24,180 nt of DNA from Methanomicrobiales archaeon (GCA_012511245.1 JAAZGM010000231.1:1-24180), one strand, 5' to 3'. Counted from the first letter of the stretch, positions 1 through 7,958 are shown. Notes: a model not told the origin generated them from the sequence alone. Numbers and translations are program-made.

Positions 1-338
1 GGGCCGATGACGAAGAGCGTGATGAAGATCGCGAGGACGAGTGCCGGAACCACACGGAGGAACCGTTTCCAGGCGAACTTGAGCGGTGATGCGGTCGAGA
101 TCCAGCTCATCGCGATCAGGTAGCCGCTGGTGGTGAGGAGGACGGCAAGCCCCGCCCTGCCCATGACTTCGACCGGATCGTACATCCCTATCCCGACGTA
201 ACCGAGCCTGAGCGCGTAGGCGTGCGTGACGACGATCACTGCCGCCGCCGCGAATCGCATGAAGTCGAAGTTGTTTGAGAACCGGTTTCCCGGAACGTTC
301 GTGCCTTCGGTGACCGCCTTCCGGCGCTCTGTTTTCAT
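1..338 (-). CDS. Acyltransferase 3 family membrane protein (N-terminal part)
   Basis: The reverse strand reads from an ATG at 338 and runs off the left edge, giving about 112 residues. After a short basic cytosolic N-terminus comes the segment NNFDFMRFAAAAVIVVTHAYAL, followed by GRAGLAVLLTTSGYLIA and a basic KRFLRVVPALV stretch. This order (N-F-D-x-x-R in helix 1 with a His at its end, a G-x-x-G-V/L-x-x-x-F/L-x-x-SGYLI helix, then the R-x-x-R-x-x-P turn) is typical of the acyltransferase-3/OafA family (PF01757). These multi-helix membrane enzymes O-acylate surface sugars or lipids. A GAGG-type SD lies about 15-20 bases upstream of the ATG. The copy of the duplicated AT-rich element at 370-397 is placed to be its promoter on this strand. 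The acceptor cannot be told from this fragment. Confidence 0.8.
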   Translation of the reverse strand, partial: MKTERRKAVTEGTNVPGNRFSNNFDFMRFAAAAVIVVTHAYALRLGYVGIGMYDPVEVMGRAGLAVLLTTSGYLIAMSWISTASPLKFAWKRFLRVVPALVLAIFITLFVIG

Positions 339-369
339 GGCTATCGGGTTCCTTTCCTCATTGTACGGC

Positions 370-397
370 GACAACCGTTAAATATTTAGTCAAAATA
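370..397. repeat. AT-rich promoter-like direct repeat, copy 1
   Basis: This 28-base unit begins GACAACCGTTAAATAT and ends CAAAATA, and recurs 59 bases downstream with three substitutions. Its TTAAATAT core resembles an archaeal TATA box and is nearly self-complementary, so it could serve either strand. From here the distance fits a transcription start about 18 bases before the acyltransferase ATG on the minus strand. That use is inference; the duplication itself is visible. Confidence 0.6.
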
Positions 398-428
398 AGA
401 ACCCGGTGATCGCCTACTCTCGCGCTTT

Positions 429-456
429 GACAACCGTTAAATATCCAGCCAAAATA
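429..456 (+). promoter_or_regulatory. AT-rich promoter-like direct repeat, copy 2; putative promoter of the YhfC-like gene
   Basis: Second copy of the 28-base element. The TTAAATAT core at about 437-444 lies some 25 bases before the ATG at 466, the spacing expected for a leaderless archaeal transcript that starts at its start codon. No Shine-Dalgarno sequence precedes that ATG, which agrees. The three differences from copy 1 fall downstream of the TATA-like core. Confidence 0.55.
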
Positions 457-465
457 CTCTCACCA

Positions 466-1251
466 ATGGATCCGCTCGTCGTCGCCACCTTCGCCATTGT
501 CGCTCTGCTTGAGATCGTCATCCCGCTTGCGCTCGGCTACTGGATCGTCCGGAGGTTCGGTGTTCCGTGGCGGATCTTTCTCCTCGGCGCCCTCTTCTTC
601 ATCGCTGTGCAGGTCGTCCACGCGCCGCTTGTCATCGCGACCCAGAACCCGCTCTACTTAGCGCTGTTGCCGTCCGGGGCAACTACGGCCTTCGTCGGCC
701 TCGCCCTCTACCTCGGCCTCATGGCCGGCCTCTTCGAGGAGGTTGGCCGCTACCTCGTCTACCGCTACTACTTCCGGCGCCGGGAGATCGCCCTCACCCG
801 CGAGAACGCCCTCCAGTTCGGCGCCGGATGGGGCGGCATCGAGAGCATCTTCGTTGCCCTCCTCGTCCTCTCGAGCATGGCCTCCTATATCGTCCTCACG
901 GGCGACGGCGGAGCGATCCCCCTGCCTGACGACCCCGCTGTCCAGGCACAGGTCGAGGCGCTCCGGGCTCTCACACCGCTCGATATACTCCCCGGCCTTG
1001 CCGAGCGGATGATGACGATCACCCTGCACATCGCCTGGTCGCTGATGGTGCTCGCCGCCGTCGTTTACGGCAGACGATCGCTCCTTGCTCTCGCCGTCCT
1101 CTGGCACGCCGCCGTCGATGCCGCTGCGGTCTACCTCGTCCAGATCCAGGGGATACTCGTGACCGAAGGGGTGGTGTTCATCTTTGCGGTGCTCGCTCTC
1201 GCGTATATCCTGTGGGAGTGGCGGCGGATGGGAGTGAGGGCGGCCGCTTAG
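466..1251 (+). CDS. YhfC-type glutamic intramembrane protease family protein
   Basis: A 261-residue, very hydrophobic protein with about seven membrane segments. It shows the signature set of the YhfC family (PF10086, related to CPBP/Abi proteases): LFEEVGR (E91, E92, R95), a GWGGIE turn at 121-126, a conserved His in LHIAWS (H188) and another in LWHAAVDA (H214). These would form the intramembrane active site. The substrate is unknown; bacterial relatives are described only as putative membrane proteases. The frame is open back to a GTG at 406, but I chose the ATG at 466 because a TATA-like box lies 25 bases upstream and the first membrane helix starts right after it. The gene ends tail to tail with thiL, sharing three bases. 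Confidence 0.82.
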   Translation: MDPLVVATFAIVALLEIVIPLALGYWIVRRFGVPWRIFLLGALFFIAVQVVHAPLVIATQNPLYLALLPSGATTAFVGLALYLGLMAGLFEEVGRYLVYRYYFRRREIALTRENALQFGAGWGGIESIFVALLVLSSMASYIVLTGDGGAIPLPDDPAVQAQVEALRALTPLDILPGLAERMMTITLHIAWSLMVLAAVVYGRRSLLALAVLWHAAVDAAAVYLVQIQGILVTEGVVFIFAVLALAYILWEWRRMGVRAAA

Positions 1252-2114
1252 CCGCTCCACTCGTGCAGGTATCCCCGGCGTTCGAGCGGCTTTCCGTCCG
1301 CGAGGACCACCCGGTCGGCGATGACCTCGCCGATGATATACGTCGTGACTCCTGCGACCGGGAGGAGGCCCGGCGGGGTGGAAAAGAGAAGTTCAAAATC
1401 CCCCCCGCCGTAGAGCGCGAGCTTGCGGCCTTCGGCATCCGGGACGCCCGCCGGGAGCGGGAGGCGGGCGGTATCGACGGCAAACCCGCAGTCGTTCACG
1501 GCGAGAAGATCGTAGAGCGAGATCGCAAGGCCGTCGGAGATGTCCATCATCGCCGAGACCCCGGCACGACCGAGCGCCTGTCCTTCCCGAACCCGGGGCT
1601 GCGGTTCAAGGAGTTCCTTCATGTGTCGGTTGTATCCGGCGAGAGCGGCCTCGGCCTCCCCGAGCGGCCCGGTGACGGCGATGACGTCCCCCGGCCGTGC
1701 TCCCCGCCTCCGGACGAGATGCTCGGGGGCGACGAGCCCGAGCCCCGTGCTCACGATCGTCAGTTCCTGGTGTGCGTCGAGGTCGCCGCCCACGAGTTCT
1801 GCGCCGAATCGCAGAGAGCAATCCCGGGCGCCTTCCATGATCCCCCGGAGCCGTCCGGGTTCATCGAGGCCGATCGCGAGGAGCACCTGCCCCACCGCCG
1901 CCCCCATGCTCGCGATATCCGAGAGCGTGACCGCCGTCGCCATCCAGCCAATCTGCCAGTCGGTCATACCGGGGGGGAAATCCGTCGTCTCGTGGAGCAT
2001 ATCGGTGCTCGCGACCATGAGCTGGTTGCCGCAGGGAATGACGGCGCAGTCATCCTTGAGCCGCTCCGGATCGATGATCGTCCCGATCAGCCGGTGCATC
2101 CCGCGTTCATCCAC
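1248..2114 (-). CDS. thiL: Thiamine-monophosphate kinase
   Basis: ThiL phosphorylates thiamine monophosphate to thiamine diphosphate with ATP, the last step of cofactor synthesis. The 288-residue protein shows family motifs in order: DDCAVI (DD at 21-22), STDMLHETTDF, VTLSDIASMGA, the GGD of ELVGGDLDAH, GARPGDVIAVTG, MMDISDGLAISL and ALYGGGDFELLF. The DD, STD and GGD acidic residues bind Mg-ATP and substrate in this PurM/ThiL fold. I chose the GTG at 2114 because a perfect GGAGGTG lies seven bases before it; the next in-frame ATG (2099) is 22 bases from that SD. The start overlaps the end of the DUF460 gene by eight bases, so translation is probably coupled. Third gene of the rio2-DUF460-thiL operon. 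Confidence 0.93.
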   Translation of the reverse strand: MDERGMHRLIGTIIDPERLKDDCAVIPCGNQLMVASTDMLHETTDFPPGMTDWQIGWMATAVTLSDIASMGAAVGQVLLAIGLDEPGRLRGIMEGARDCSLRFGAELVGGDLDAHQELTIVSTGLGLVAPEHLVRRRGARPGDVIAVTGPLGEAEAALAGYNRHMKELLEPQPRVREGQALGRAGVSAMMDISDGLAISLYDLLAVNDCGFAVDTARLPLPAGVPDAEGRKLALYGGGDFELLFSTPPGLLPVAGVTTYIIGEVIADRVVLADGKPLERRGYLHEWSG

Positions 2115-4059
2115 CGCGGCGCACCTCCTTCTCCCGCTCGCTCCGGTACTCCTTGAAGAGGTACTCGAGGCGTTCGGCATCCTTCTCCCGCCGGAACTCT
2201 TTCTGACCCTCCTCCCACTCTGCGATCGCCTCATCGATGATGCGGGAGAGTGCCGCCCCGGTCCTGCCCTGGATATCCGCTCCAACAGCATCCGCCGGGA
2301 GGAGGGGGAGATCACTCTCCCGCGCAATCCGGATGAGGTGCGGATCGGGCGATCCTTCGCCGACGACCAGTGCCCGCACCCCCGTCCCGGCGAGATCTTT
2401 CACCACGCCGCGCCCCCAGCCGTGAGTCTTTGGGACGTAGAGGACATCTCCTCCGGATATGCCGATCCCCTCCTGGAGGGCTCGCACCGCCTCGCGGGTG
2501 AGCGAATCGAGCACCTTGAGCGGGGTGTGGTCATCCGAGACCTCGAGTTTTGCGACCTTCTGCATCCTCTCCAGGCGCTTCTTCAGTTGCCGGGACCGTC
2601 GCCGCTCGCCCCGGAGCTGCTCGCGCAGGCTCTCGATGGCCGCATCCTTCGCCGCCAGTTCTGCATCCCGGCGAATTCTGCGTTCGGTTGCGGAGCGTGC
2701 CCGGCGCACGTCCTGCCGCAACCGCTCCACCTCGCGGTCACGTTCCCGGAGATCTTCCTGCAGTTCCTGAACGTAACTCCTGAGCCTTTTGACCATCCCG
2801 TCGAGCGCCATCACCCGCTCATCCTCGACCGGCCGCTCCGGTTCGGCCTCCGCCTCCGGCCTCTCCTCCTCCTTTGCAACCGGTGCTCCCTGCAGGTCTG
2901 CAAGAACCGTATCGAGCGGCTGGCCGCGGAGCACCCGCGCCCGGACCTCGTCGAGGTCGTAGCCCTGCCCCACCCTCTTTGCTATGTTCCTGAACTTGTT
3001 CTGGAGACTCCTGTGGGCATCCAGCGCTGCTGAGAGGGCATCGCGCTCATGGTCGTTCGTGTAGGAGAACGGTGCGGTCAGGTCATACTTCGCCTCAACC
3101 GAGAGCGACTGCTTCGGGGTGTAGGGGATGGCGTTGAACGCCCGCCGGATCTTCTCGACCGAGTAAGGCATCTCGTGGACGTCGGAGGCGACGATGAGCG
3201 GTTTTCCCGCACGGTAGAGTTCTTCGACGATGTCGGACATCGTCATCTGGCGGGAGCTCGTGAGCAGGACCAGGTTCCCGTCGAGATCCACGGCGGCGAT
3301 CCCGGTCGTCGTCCCCGGATCGAGTCCGACGATCAGGTGACGGGGGCGGCCGGAGAGCGGTTCAAATCGTATCCGGTCGAGCTCTCTCCCCGTAACCCGC
3401 ACCTGGACATCAGCGCTCCGTGAAGAGTGGACCGGCACCATCTCCCGCGGCGCCCTGACCCGGAAGGCAGCACGTGAGTAACCGCCGAAGGCCTTTGTCT
3501 CCTTCATGTCATAGGTGAGGCCGGCGCCGCGGATCCGCCCCTCAACCTCACGGGCTTTCTGCAGCACGCTGCCGTGGATCTTCCGGGCGTAGCGGTTCTG
3601 GCTCCACCCGCCCCGGCCGGGCGAGCGGTGCCTGCTCACCACGACATCGGTGGTATTCTCAAACGCTATCACCTCGACGCCCGCCCCGAGCGCGGCAACC
3701 CGGGCGGTGGTCAGCGCCTCGGCGTAGGGATCGAACTTATTGAAACTGATGTTGTAACGGGCGGCGACCTTTCCGAGGCTCTCTGTGCGCTCGCCGCCGG
3801 TCACCTGGACGAGTCTCGTTGCAGGGGGAAGGGTCTGCAGGAAAGCGTAGAGTTCGCGCTGATCGGCGGCGATCTCCTGGAGGCTGTCCACCGCAAGGAT
3901 ATCGGGCTCCTCGGCGGCAAGGAGGCGCTGGAGCCGAAACCCGGTTACTTCCTCGACATCCCCGATATCGCCGTCCTCCACCCGGGCAAGGGCATAGACC
4001 GGCCGCCGGGTGCGGGAGCGGATAGAACCTTTGATGATATCGATCCCGAAAACTTTCAC
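2107..4059 (-). CDS. COG2433/DUF460 protein, predicted RuvC/RNase H-fold nuclease with coiled coil
   Basis: A 650-residue protein of a family largely restricted to archaea and annotated as a possible RNase H-fold (RuvC/YqgF) nuclease. Residues 1-140 form a first domain opening MKVFGIDIIKGS. A second RNase H-like core follows at about 240-350, with LDPGTTTGIAAVD (D247), a YTPKQSLSVEAKYDL stretch and NDHERDALSAAL (D337, D340), the acidic pattern expected of a metal-dependent nuclease. Residues about 395-415 are a Glu/Pro-rich linker and about 415-505 a highly charged coiled coil; a small domain ending in a basic tail follows. The GTG start shares four bases (GTGA) with the rio2 stop, so the genes are coupled. 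Activity and substrate are unproven; placement after rio2 hints at RNA maturation or decay (inference). Confidence 0.85.
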   Translation of the reverse strand: MKVFGIDIIKGSIRSRTRRPVYALARVEDGDIGDVEEVTGFRLQRLLAAEEPDILAVDSLQEIAADQRELYAFLQTLPPATRLVQVTGGERTESLGKVAARYNISFNKFDPYAEALTTARVAALGAGVEVIAFENTTDVVVSRHRSPGRGGWSQNRYARKIHGSVLQKAREVEGRIRGAGLTYDMKETKAFGGYSRAAFRVRAPREMVPVHSSRSADVQVRVTGRELDRIRFEPLSGRPRHLIVGLDPGTTTGIAAVDLDGNLVLLTSSRQMTMSDIVEELYRAGKPLIVASDVHEMPYSVEKIRRAFNAIPYTPKQSLSVEAKYDLTAPFSYTNDHERDALSAALDAHRSLQNKFRNIAKRVGQGYDLDEVRARVLRGQPLDTVLADLQGAPVAKEEERPEAEAEPERPVEDERVMALDGMVKRLRSYVQELQEDLRERDREVERLRQDVRRARSATERRIRRDAELAAKDAAIESLREQLRGERRRSRQLKKRLERMQKVAKLEVSDDHTPLKVLDSLTREAVRALQEGIGISGGDVLYVPKTHGWGRGVVKDLAGTGVRALVVGEGSPDPHLIRIARESDLPLLPADAVGADIQGRTGAALSRIIDEAIAEWEEGQKEFRREKDAERLEYLFKEYRSEREKEVRRGG

Positions 4060-4913
4060 CCGATCACCCTATCCAGTGCTTCGTTGAAGGCGTACTCGAT
4101 ACCATACTTTCGCCTGAAGTACTGGAGGATGTTCTCGATGTCGCGGCTGAGGATCTCATCGGCGTTCGGGTGGGTGATCTCCACCCATTGCGGCCAGTCG
4201 ATCAGCCAGCACTGCCCTTCATCGACCATGACGTTGAACTCGCTTAAGTCGCCGTGGATGATCCCGAGGCGGTAGGCCTCGTGAATGTTGTCGAGGATCT
4301 CTTCGAGGATCGGCCGGGGCTCCTCGAGGGTCGCCCGCGAGAGGTTGACACCCGGCACGAATGACATCGCCACGACGTGCCGGTTCTGGTCGATCGGGAG
4401 CGGGACCGAGACCGCGGGGTGGAGGGCCTTTAAGGCGTTGTACTCCGTCTTTGCCGAACTGCTCGAAGCAAATATCCAGGGGCAGTGCCCGGAATCCGGC
4501 ATGTAACCGCGTTTTACGCGGGCGGATTGGAACGACCGCTGCCCGACCCGGTGGAACTTCAGCACGACGACCCCGAGTCCCATCGCCTCATAGACCTCCG
4601 ACTCCTTCCCGACACCGATCAGCGTCCCGAGAGCCTGGACGGTGCCCCGGCGCGTGAGACTGTGGAGGGCAAGGCTGTCATAGCCATTGAAGACGAGGGC
4701 GTAACTCTCGTAGGGGGTCTTCTCGTATCTGACCATATCCATGGCCATCAGCCTGCCCAGGCGGTAAGAGAGTTCGGATTCCGAGAATCTGGTGGCAGAT
4801 TTGAGCACATCGAGCGGCACCCAGCGGTAACGCCGCATGAGGCGTTCAAGGGCGAGCAGGATCCGGAGTTCGTAGGCATGCAGGGATCGCACATATTCTG
4901 CAGGAACAGGCAT
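4056..4913 (-). CDS. rio2: Rio2-type serine/threonine protein kinase
   Basis: A 285-residue protein of usual archaeal Rio2 length. Residues 1-90 form the winged-helix domain that separates Rio2 from Rio1. The kinase domain follows: P-loop IGVGKESEVY (100-108), ATP-binding Lys in VVLKF (K119), catalytic IIHGDLSEFNVMV (D222, N227) and metal-binding LIDWPQ (D239). Family members act in late small-subunit ribosome maturation as an ATPase/kinase. The gene heads an operon with the DUF460 gene (4-base overlap) and thiL, and is divergent from the tRNA thiolase gene, with 49 bases between them. The ATG at 4913 is the only early start in frame. All catalytic residues appear intact. Confidence 0.93.
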   Translation of the reverse strand: MPVPAEYVRSLHAYELRILLALERLMRRYRWVPLDVLKSATRFSESELSYRLGRLMAMDMVRYEKTPYESYALVFNGYDSLALHSLTRRGTVQALGTLIGVGKESEVYEAMGLGVVVLKFHRVGQRSFQSARVKRGYMPDSGHCPWIFASSSSAKTEYNALKALHPAVSVPLPIDQNRHVVAMSFVPGVNLSRATLEEPRPILEEILDNIHEAYRLGIIHGDLSEFNVMVDEGQCWLIDWPQWVEITHPNADEILSRDIENILQYFRRKYGIEYAFNEALDRVIG

Positions 4914-4962
4914 CTTCTACACCATTTATGTGGCACGGTGATAAAAGGATGATCGAGCAAAC

Positions 4963-5856
4963 ATGCAGTGCAGCAAGTGCCGTCGGGATGCGATCCTTTT
5001 CCAGCGATACTCCGGGCTGCACCTCTGCGAGCACCATTTCAACCGCGATCTAGAGGCGAAAGCGAAGCGGGCGATCCGGGAGCATCGCTGGATCGAGTCC
5101 GGGGATACGGTGGCGGTGGCGCTCTCGGGAGGCAAAGATTCGAGCGCTGTCCTCTTTTTCCTCCATAAACTCCTCCATGAACGCCGGGATATCCAGCTGA
5201 TGGCGATCACCGTGGACGAAGGGATATCCGGCTACCGCTACCCTGAGAGGGCAAGGGCGATCGCCGACAGTATGGGTGTCCCCTGGGTGATGGCATCGTT
5301 TCGCGACGAGTACGGGCTCACGCTCGATGAGATCGTCGCCCGGAAGGGGACGGGACTCTCCTGCTCCTACTGTGGTGTGCTCCGCCGGGCGCTGATGAAC
5401 CGGATCGCCCGCGAGGAAGGTATCACGAAGTTCGCCTACGGGTTCACTCTGGATGATGAGGCACAGTCAGTCCTGATGAACGCTCTCCGGGGCGATGCCG
5501 ACCGGCTCACTCGCTCCATGCGGGAGGTGGAGGGGATGGTTCCGCGGATCAAGCCGTTCATGCACGTACCGGAGCGCGAGGTGGCGCTCTATGCCTTCCT
5601 CCACGTGGAGGGATTCGATCTTGCAGGCTGCCCCTATGCGGGCGATGCACTCCGGGGCGACGTCAGGGGGATCCTCGACGATTACGCCTACCGCCACCCG
5701 GCGACGAAGTATGCGCTCGTGAACCTGGGTGAGTCGCTCAGGGATCCGGAGAGGGTTTCGGGTGAGGGGTTCAGGGTCTGCGAGCGGTGCGGGGAGCCGT
5801 GTGGGCGTATATGCCGGACATGCCAGGTGCTCGATGAGATGCGGGAGAGAACCTGA
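4963..5856 (+). CDS. TtuA/Ncs6-family tRNA 2-thiolation enzyme (TIGR00269 type)
   Basis: A PP-loop ATPase that would adenylate a tRNA uridine and exchange oxygen for sulfur. The 297-residue protein begins with a zinc-ribbon-like CxxC...LCEHHF motif (C3, C6, C22, H25). The PP-loop SGGKDS is at 55-60. The three cysteines that hold the [4Fe-4S] cluster in TtuA relatives are present as LSCSYCG (C134, C137) and AGCPYA (C223). The late LDDEAQ motif occurs in GFTLDDEAQS. A second zinc ribbon, CERCGEPC...CRTC, closes the protein. TtuA modifies U54 of thermophile tRNA and Ncs6/CTU1 modifies wobble U34; the target here cannot be decided from sequence, though a mesophilic host would favour wobble U34. 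The sulfur carrier partner is not in the window. Confidence 0.9.
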   Translation: MQCSKCRRDAILFQRYSGLHLCEHHFNRDLEAKAKRAIREHRWIESGDTVAVALSGGKDSSAVLFFLHKLLHERRDIQLMAITVDEGISGYRYPERARAIADSMGVPWVMASFRDEYGLTLDEIVARKGTGLSCSYCGVLRRALMNRIAREEGITKFAYGFTLDDEAQSVLMNALRGDADRLTRSMREVEGMVPRIKPFMHVPEREVALYAFLHVEGFDLAGCPYAGDALRGDVRGILDDYAYRHPATKYALVNLGESLRDPERVSGEGFRVCERCGEPCGRICRTCQVLDEMRERT

Positions 5857-5894
5857 GAGGTCGGGCCTCCTCCTGCGCGCGTACGATCGCAAAC

Positions 5895-6617
5895 CTACCG
5901 CATCGCCAGGCATCCACCTATCGAGGCGGCAAAGATCTCCATGAACTGCTCGGGATGATTCAGGAACGCGACCGACCGTGGCCGCCCGATGAGATCGTAG
6001 AGCCCGACTCCTTTCTCGATCCCGATCTCCGGAACCTCCGCCGGATCGCAGTAGCGCACCGGTGGAGCATCGGGATAGTGCGGGTTCTTCACGAGCGCTC
6101 CCCCTTCCATCTCGTAGTAGGCGGCTCCTTTTTGGTCTGCAAAGGGGCCGTAGTTGCTGGAAAACTCTGACGAGACGAGGTTCGCCATCACGAGATCCTC
6201 CCTTCCAGGGTTGATCGTCACATGGCCGTAGCCTGGCGGGATCAGGATCTTGTCGCCAGCGCTGCCCTTTATCATCACCACATCCTCGGCATTGTGGGTC
6301 TGGAGGAGGTAGTGCCCCCTCCCCTCGAGCACCTCATAGATCTCGGGGTAGAGCACCCCTGCCGGGTTCATCGTATGGTAGTGCCCCTTCGTCTTGACAT
6401 ACTCCCCGCAGAGCGTCCGGGCGGGGATGACGGTGATGTCGTAGCGGATGTGGTGCTGCCGGAGCCACTCCCGGTCGCTCTCGGTCCGAGCAAGATCCCG
6501 GTACATAAAATAGAGGGGCTGATCGGAGGTGCAGGCGGGATCTGCGAGAACGCTCTGCATCTCCTCGATAGTCCTTACCTGCGGCTCCGGTTTAGGTCCG
6601 TCCCAGTACCCGTTCAT
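5895..6617 (-). CDS. pgiA: Archaeal cupin-type glucose-6-phosphate isomerase
   Basis: Interconverts glucose 6-phosphate and fructose 6-phosphate; in a methanogen this serves gluconeogenesis, glycogen or surface-sugar synthesis. The 240-residue protein carries the metal-binding cupin motif TKGHYH (H79, H81), PEIYEVLEGRG (E92) and PPGYGHVTIN (H132), which differs completely from bacterial PGI and matches archaeal GPI (PF06560). Relative to the Pyrococcus enzyme as I recall it, the loop between the second His and the Glu is about four residues longer. Its ATG overlaps the stop of the upstream COG1361 gene (ATGA), so the two are translationally coupled. It ends tail to tail with the tRNA thiolase gene, 38 bases apart. 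Confidence 0.92.
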   Translation of the reverse strand: MNGYWDGPKPEPQVRTIEEMQSVLADPACTSDQPLYFMYRDLARTESDREWLRQHHIRYDITVIPARTLCGEYVKTKGHYHTMNPAGVLYPEIYEVLEGRGHYLLQTHNAEDVVMIKGSAGDKILIPPGYGHVTINPGREDLVMANLVSSEFSSNYGPFADQKGAAYYEMEGGALVKNPHYPDAPPVRYCDPAEVPEIGIEKGVGLYDLIGRPRSVAFLNHPEQFMEIFAASIGGCLAMR

Positions 6618-7894
6618 CTCTGTTTCTTACGGTACACGAATATATAATACCCTGCACCGATGATGACGGCCAGGATGGCGATGAGGATGATCGGATTGGT
6701 GAAGATAGATCCCGTCTTCTTCTCAAGCGCGACCCGCACCTTCATGGTATCGGATATCTTGCTGTTATCGAGGTTGTCGCGGTAGCGGATCTCGGAGTCG
6801 ATCCCGTACTCCTTTATGGTTGCACCGCTGTCGATGTTCACCTCAAACCGTGCCGTCGCGGTCTCACCGGGAGCAATATCGCCGAGGAAGGCGGTATCGT
6901 CACTGCTGGTGAAGGGATCGACGGCGCTGATCCGGGCCTGGGCGCTGTAGACCGGCGCTGCACCTGAGTTCTTGTAGGTGACCTCAAGGATGCCATTGTT
7001 GCCTGGATTGAGCGTCATTGTCGGCGAGACGACTTCAAAATCTATCTTGCCGCCGACAGGGATGCCGATGGTCGTCGGCCGGGAGGTCACCATCGTTCCT
7101 TCGTAGTTCTCGTAGGTGATCGCGATGTCCACCGGATATGACTGCGGTTCGGCGCTGTTCGCGACCGAGACCTTGAACTTCACATCCACCGCTTCCCCGG
7201 GCCCGAGCGTCCCGATGTAGACGCTGCTGTCGGTCGGGATGAGCGGGCTTGCATCATTCCTGATGATCTTCGCGATGGCCTTCTTTGCCGTATCGTGCCC
7301 GGTGTTCGTCAGGGTCATCGAGACGTAGCCTTCCGTGCCGACGTTGAGGGACTCTGTCTGCACGCCGGCAACCTCAACCTGGAGATCGGGCGTGACTCGC
7401 ACCGGGAGCGGCAGGGTCAGGGTCTTCTCCCGGTAGTTGTTGCGGAGAAGGTCCCCGTAATCCTCTGCCTCCTGCAGATAGGTGTAGGTCACCTTGAGTG
7501 GCAGCGTGTACTCCCCTGGCTCTGCGGAATCCGCCACCTTCACGTTGAATGTGGCCGTCCCCGCCCCGCCGCCCATGATATCGCTCAGGAACTGGGGGTC
7601 GGTCTTGACGGTGAACGGTGCGCCGTCGCTCTTGAGTGCCACGGTGACCAGCTTCGCGGTGTTCGGCAGGTCATCGGGGGGGAGCGACGGGATGGCGATC
7701 TTATGGGTATTCAGGCCACTGTTGGATACAATGACAGTCAGGGGTATATCGGCGCCCGGTGCAAACTCGTTGGTTCCGGCGATCGTCGCCGATAGATCAG
7801 GGCTTCCATAGAGGTACTTGACGCCTGCCGCCGATCCCGGCACAGCCAGAAGTGCCAGCAGGAGCATCAGTACGGGTACGTATTGCCAGCGCAT
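6614..7894 (-). CDS. COG1361-type surface protein with Ig-like repeats and C-terminal membrane anchor
   Basis: A 426-residue exported protein. Residues 1-23 are a signal peptide (VLMLLLALLAVPGSAAG). The ectodomain consists of repeated Ig-like units of the CARDB/NEW3 type; three share the closing pattern SAEPGEYTLPLKVTY, SAEPQSYPVDIAITY and SGATIKEYGIDSEIRY. A single membrane helix (NPIILIAILAVIIGAGYYIFVY) followed by a basic tail anchors the C-terminus, so the domains face outside. Such proteins are labelled S-layer-domain proteins in methanogens; the exact role is unknown. An SD-like GGTGA sits just before the ATG at 7894. The promoter region contains a 21-bp palindrome shared with the divergent TrmB-like regulator. 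Overlap with the PGI start makes a two-gene operon. Confidence 0.82.
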   Translation of the reverse strand: MRWQYVPVLMLLLALLAVPGSAAGVKYLYGSPDLSATIAGTNEFAPGADIPLTVIVSNSGLNTHKIAIPSLPPDDLPNTAKLVTVALKSDGAPFTVKTDPQFLSDIMGGGAGTATFNVKVADSAEPGEYTLPLKVTYTYLQEAEDYGDLLRNNYREKTLTLPLPVRVTPDLQVEVAGVQTESLNVGTEGYVSMTLTNTGHDTAKKAIAKIIRNDASPLIPTDSSVYIGTLGPGEAVDVKFKVSVANSAEPQSYPVDIAITYENYEGTMVTSRPTTIGIPVGGKIDFEVVSPTMTLNPGNNGILEVTYKNSGAAPVYSAQARISAVDPFTSSDDTAFLGDIAPGETATARFEVNIDSGATIKEYGIDSEIRYRDNLDNSKISDTMKVRVALEKKTGSIFTNPIILIAILAVIIGAGYYIFVYRKKQR

Positions 7895-7903
7895 GGATTC
7901 ACC

Positions 7904-7924
7904 TTGTTGTTATGATAACAACAA
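7904..7924. promoter_or_regulatory. Perfect 21-bp palindrome, candidate operator
   Basis: Arms TTGTTGTTAT and ATAACAACAA surround a single central G, with no mismatch over ten bases per side. It lies between the divergent COG1361 gene (start 7894) and TrmB-like gene (start 7959). The COG1361 transcription start predicted from the TATA-like sequence at 7941-7950 falls inside it (about 7919), so a protein bound here would block that promoter. The adjacent regulator is the natural candidate ligand; this is inference. Confidence 0.65.
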
Positions 7925-7940
7925 CATTTATTGCTGGACA

Positions 7941-7950
7941 GTATATATAC
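7941..7950 (-). promoter_or_regulatory. TATA-like box for the COG1361-PGI operon
   Basis: GTATATATAC is a self-complementary TATA-like box. On the minus strand it would place the start of transcription near 7919, giving a leader of about 25 bases that contains the SD-like GGTGA. On the plus strand it is too close to the regulator ATG (7959) to drive it; a TTTATT at about 7927-7932 is better placed for that gene. Confidence 0.5.
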
Positions 7951-7958
7951 ATAGTGGC

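Noticed and set aside
1212..3033. Long plus-strand frames (314 and 497 codons) over thiL and the DUF460 gene
   Set aside because: They are antisense to genes with clear family motifs, are rich in Arg, Pro and Ser, and arise from high third-position GC.
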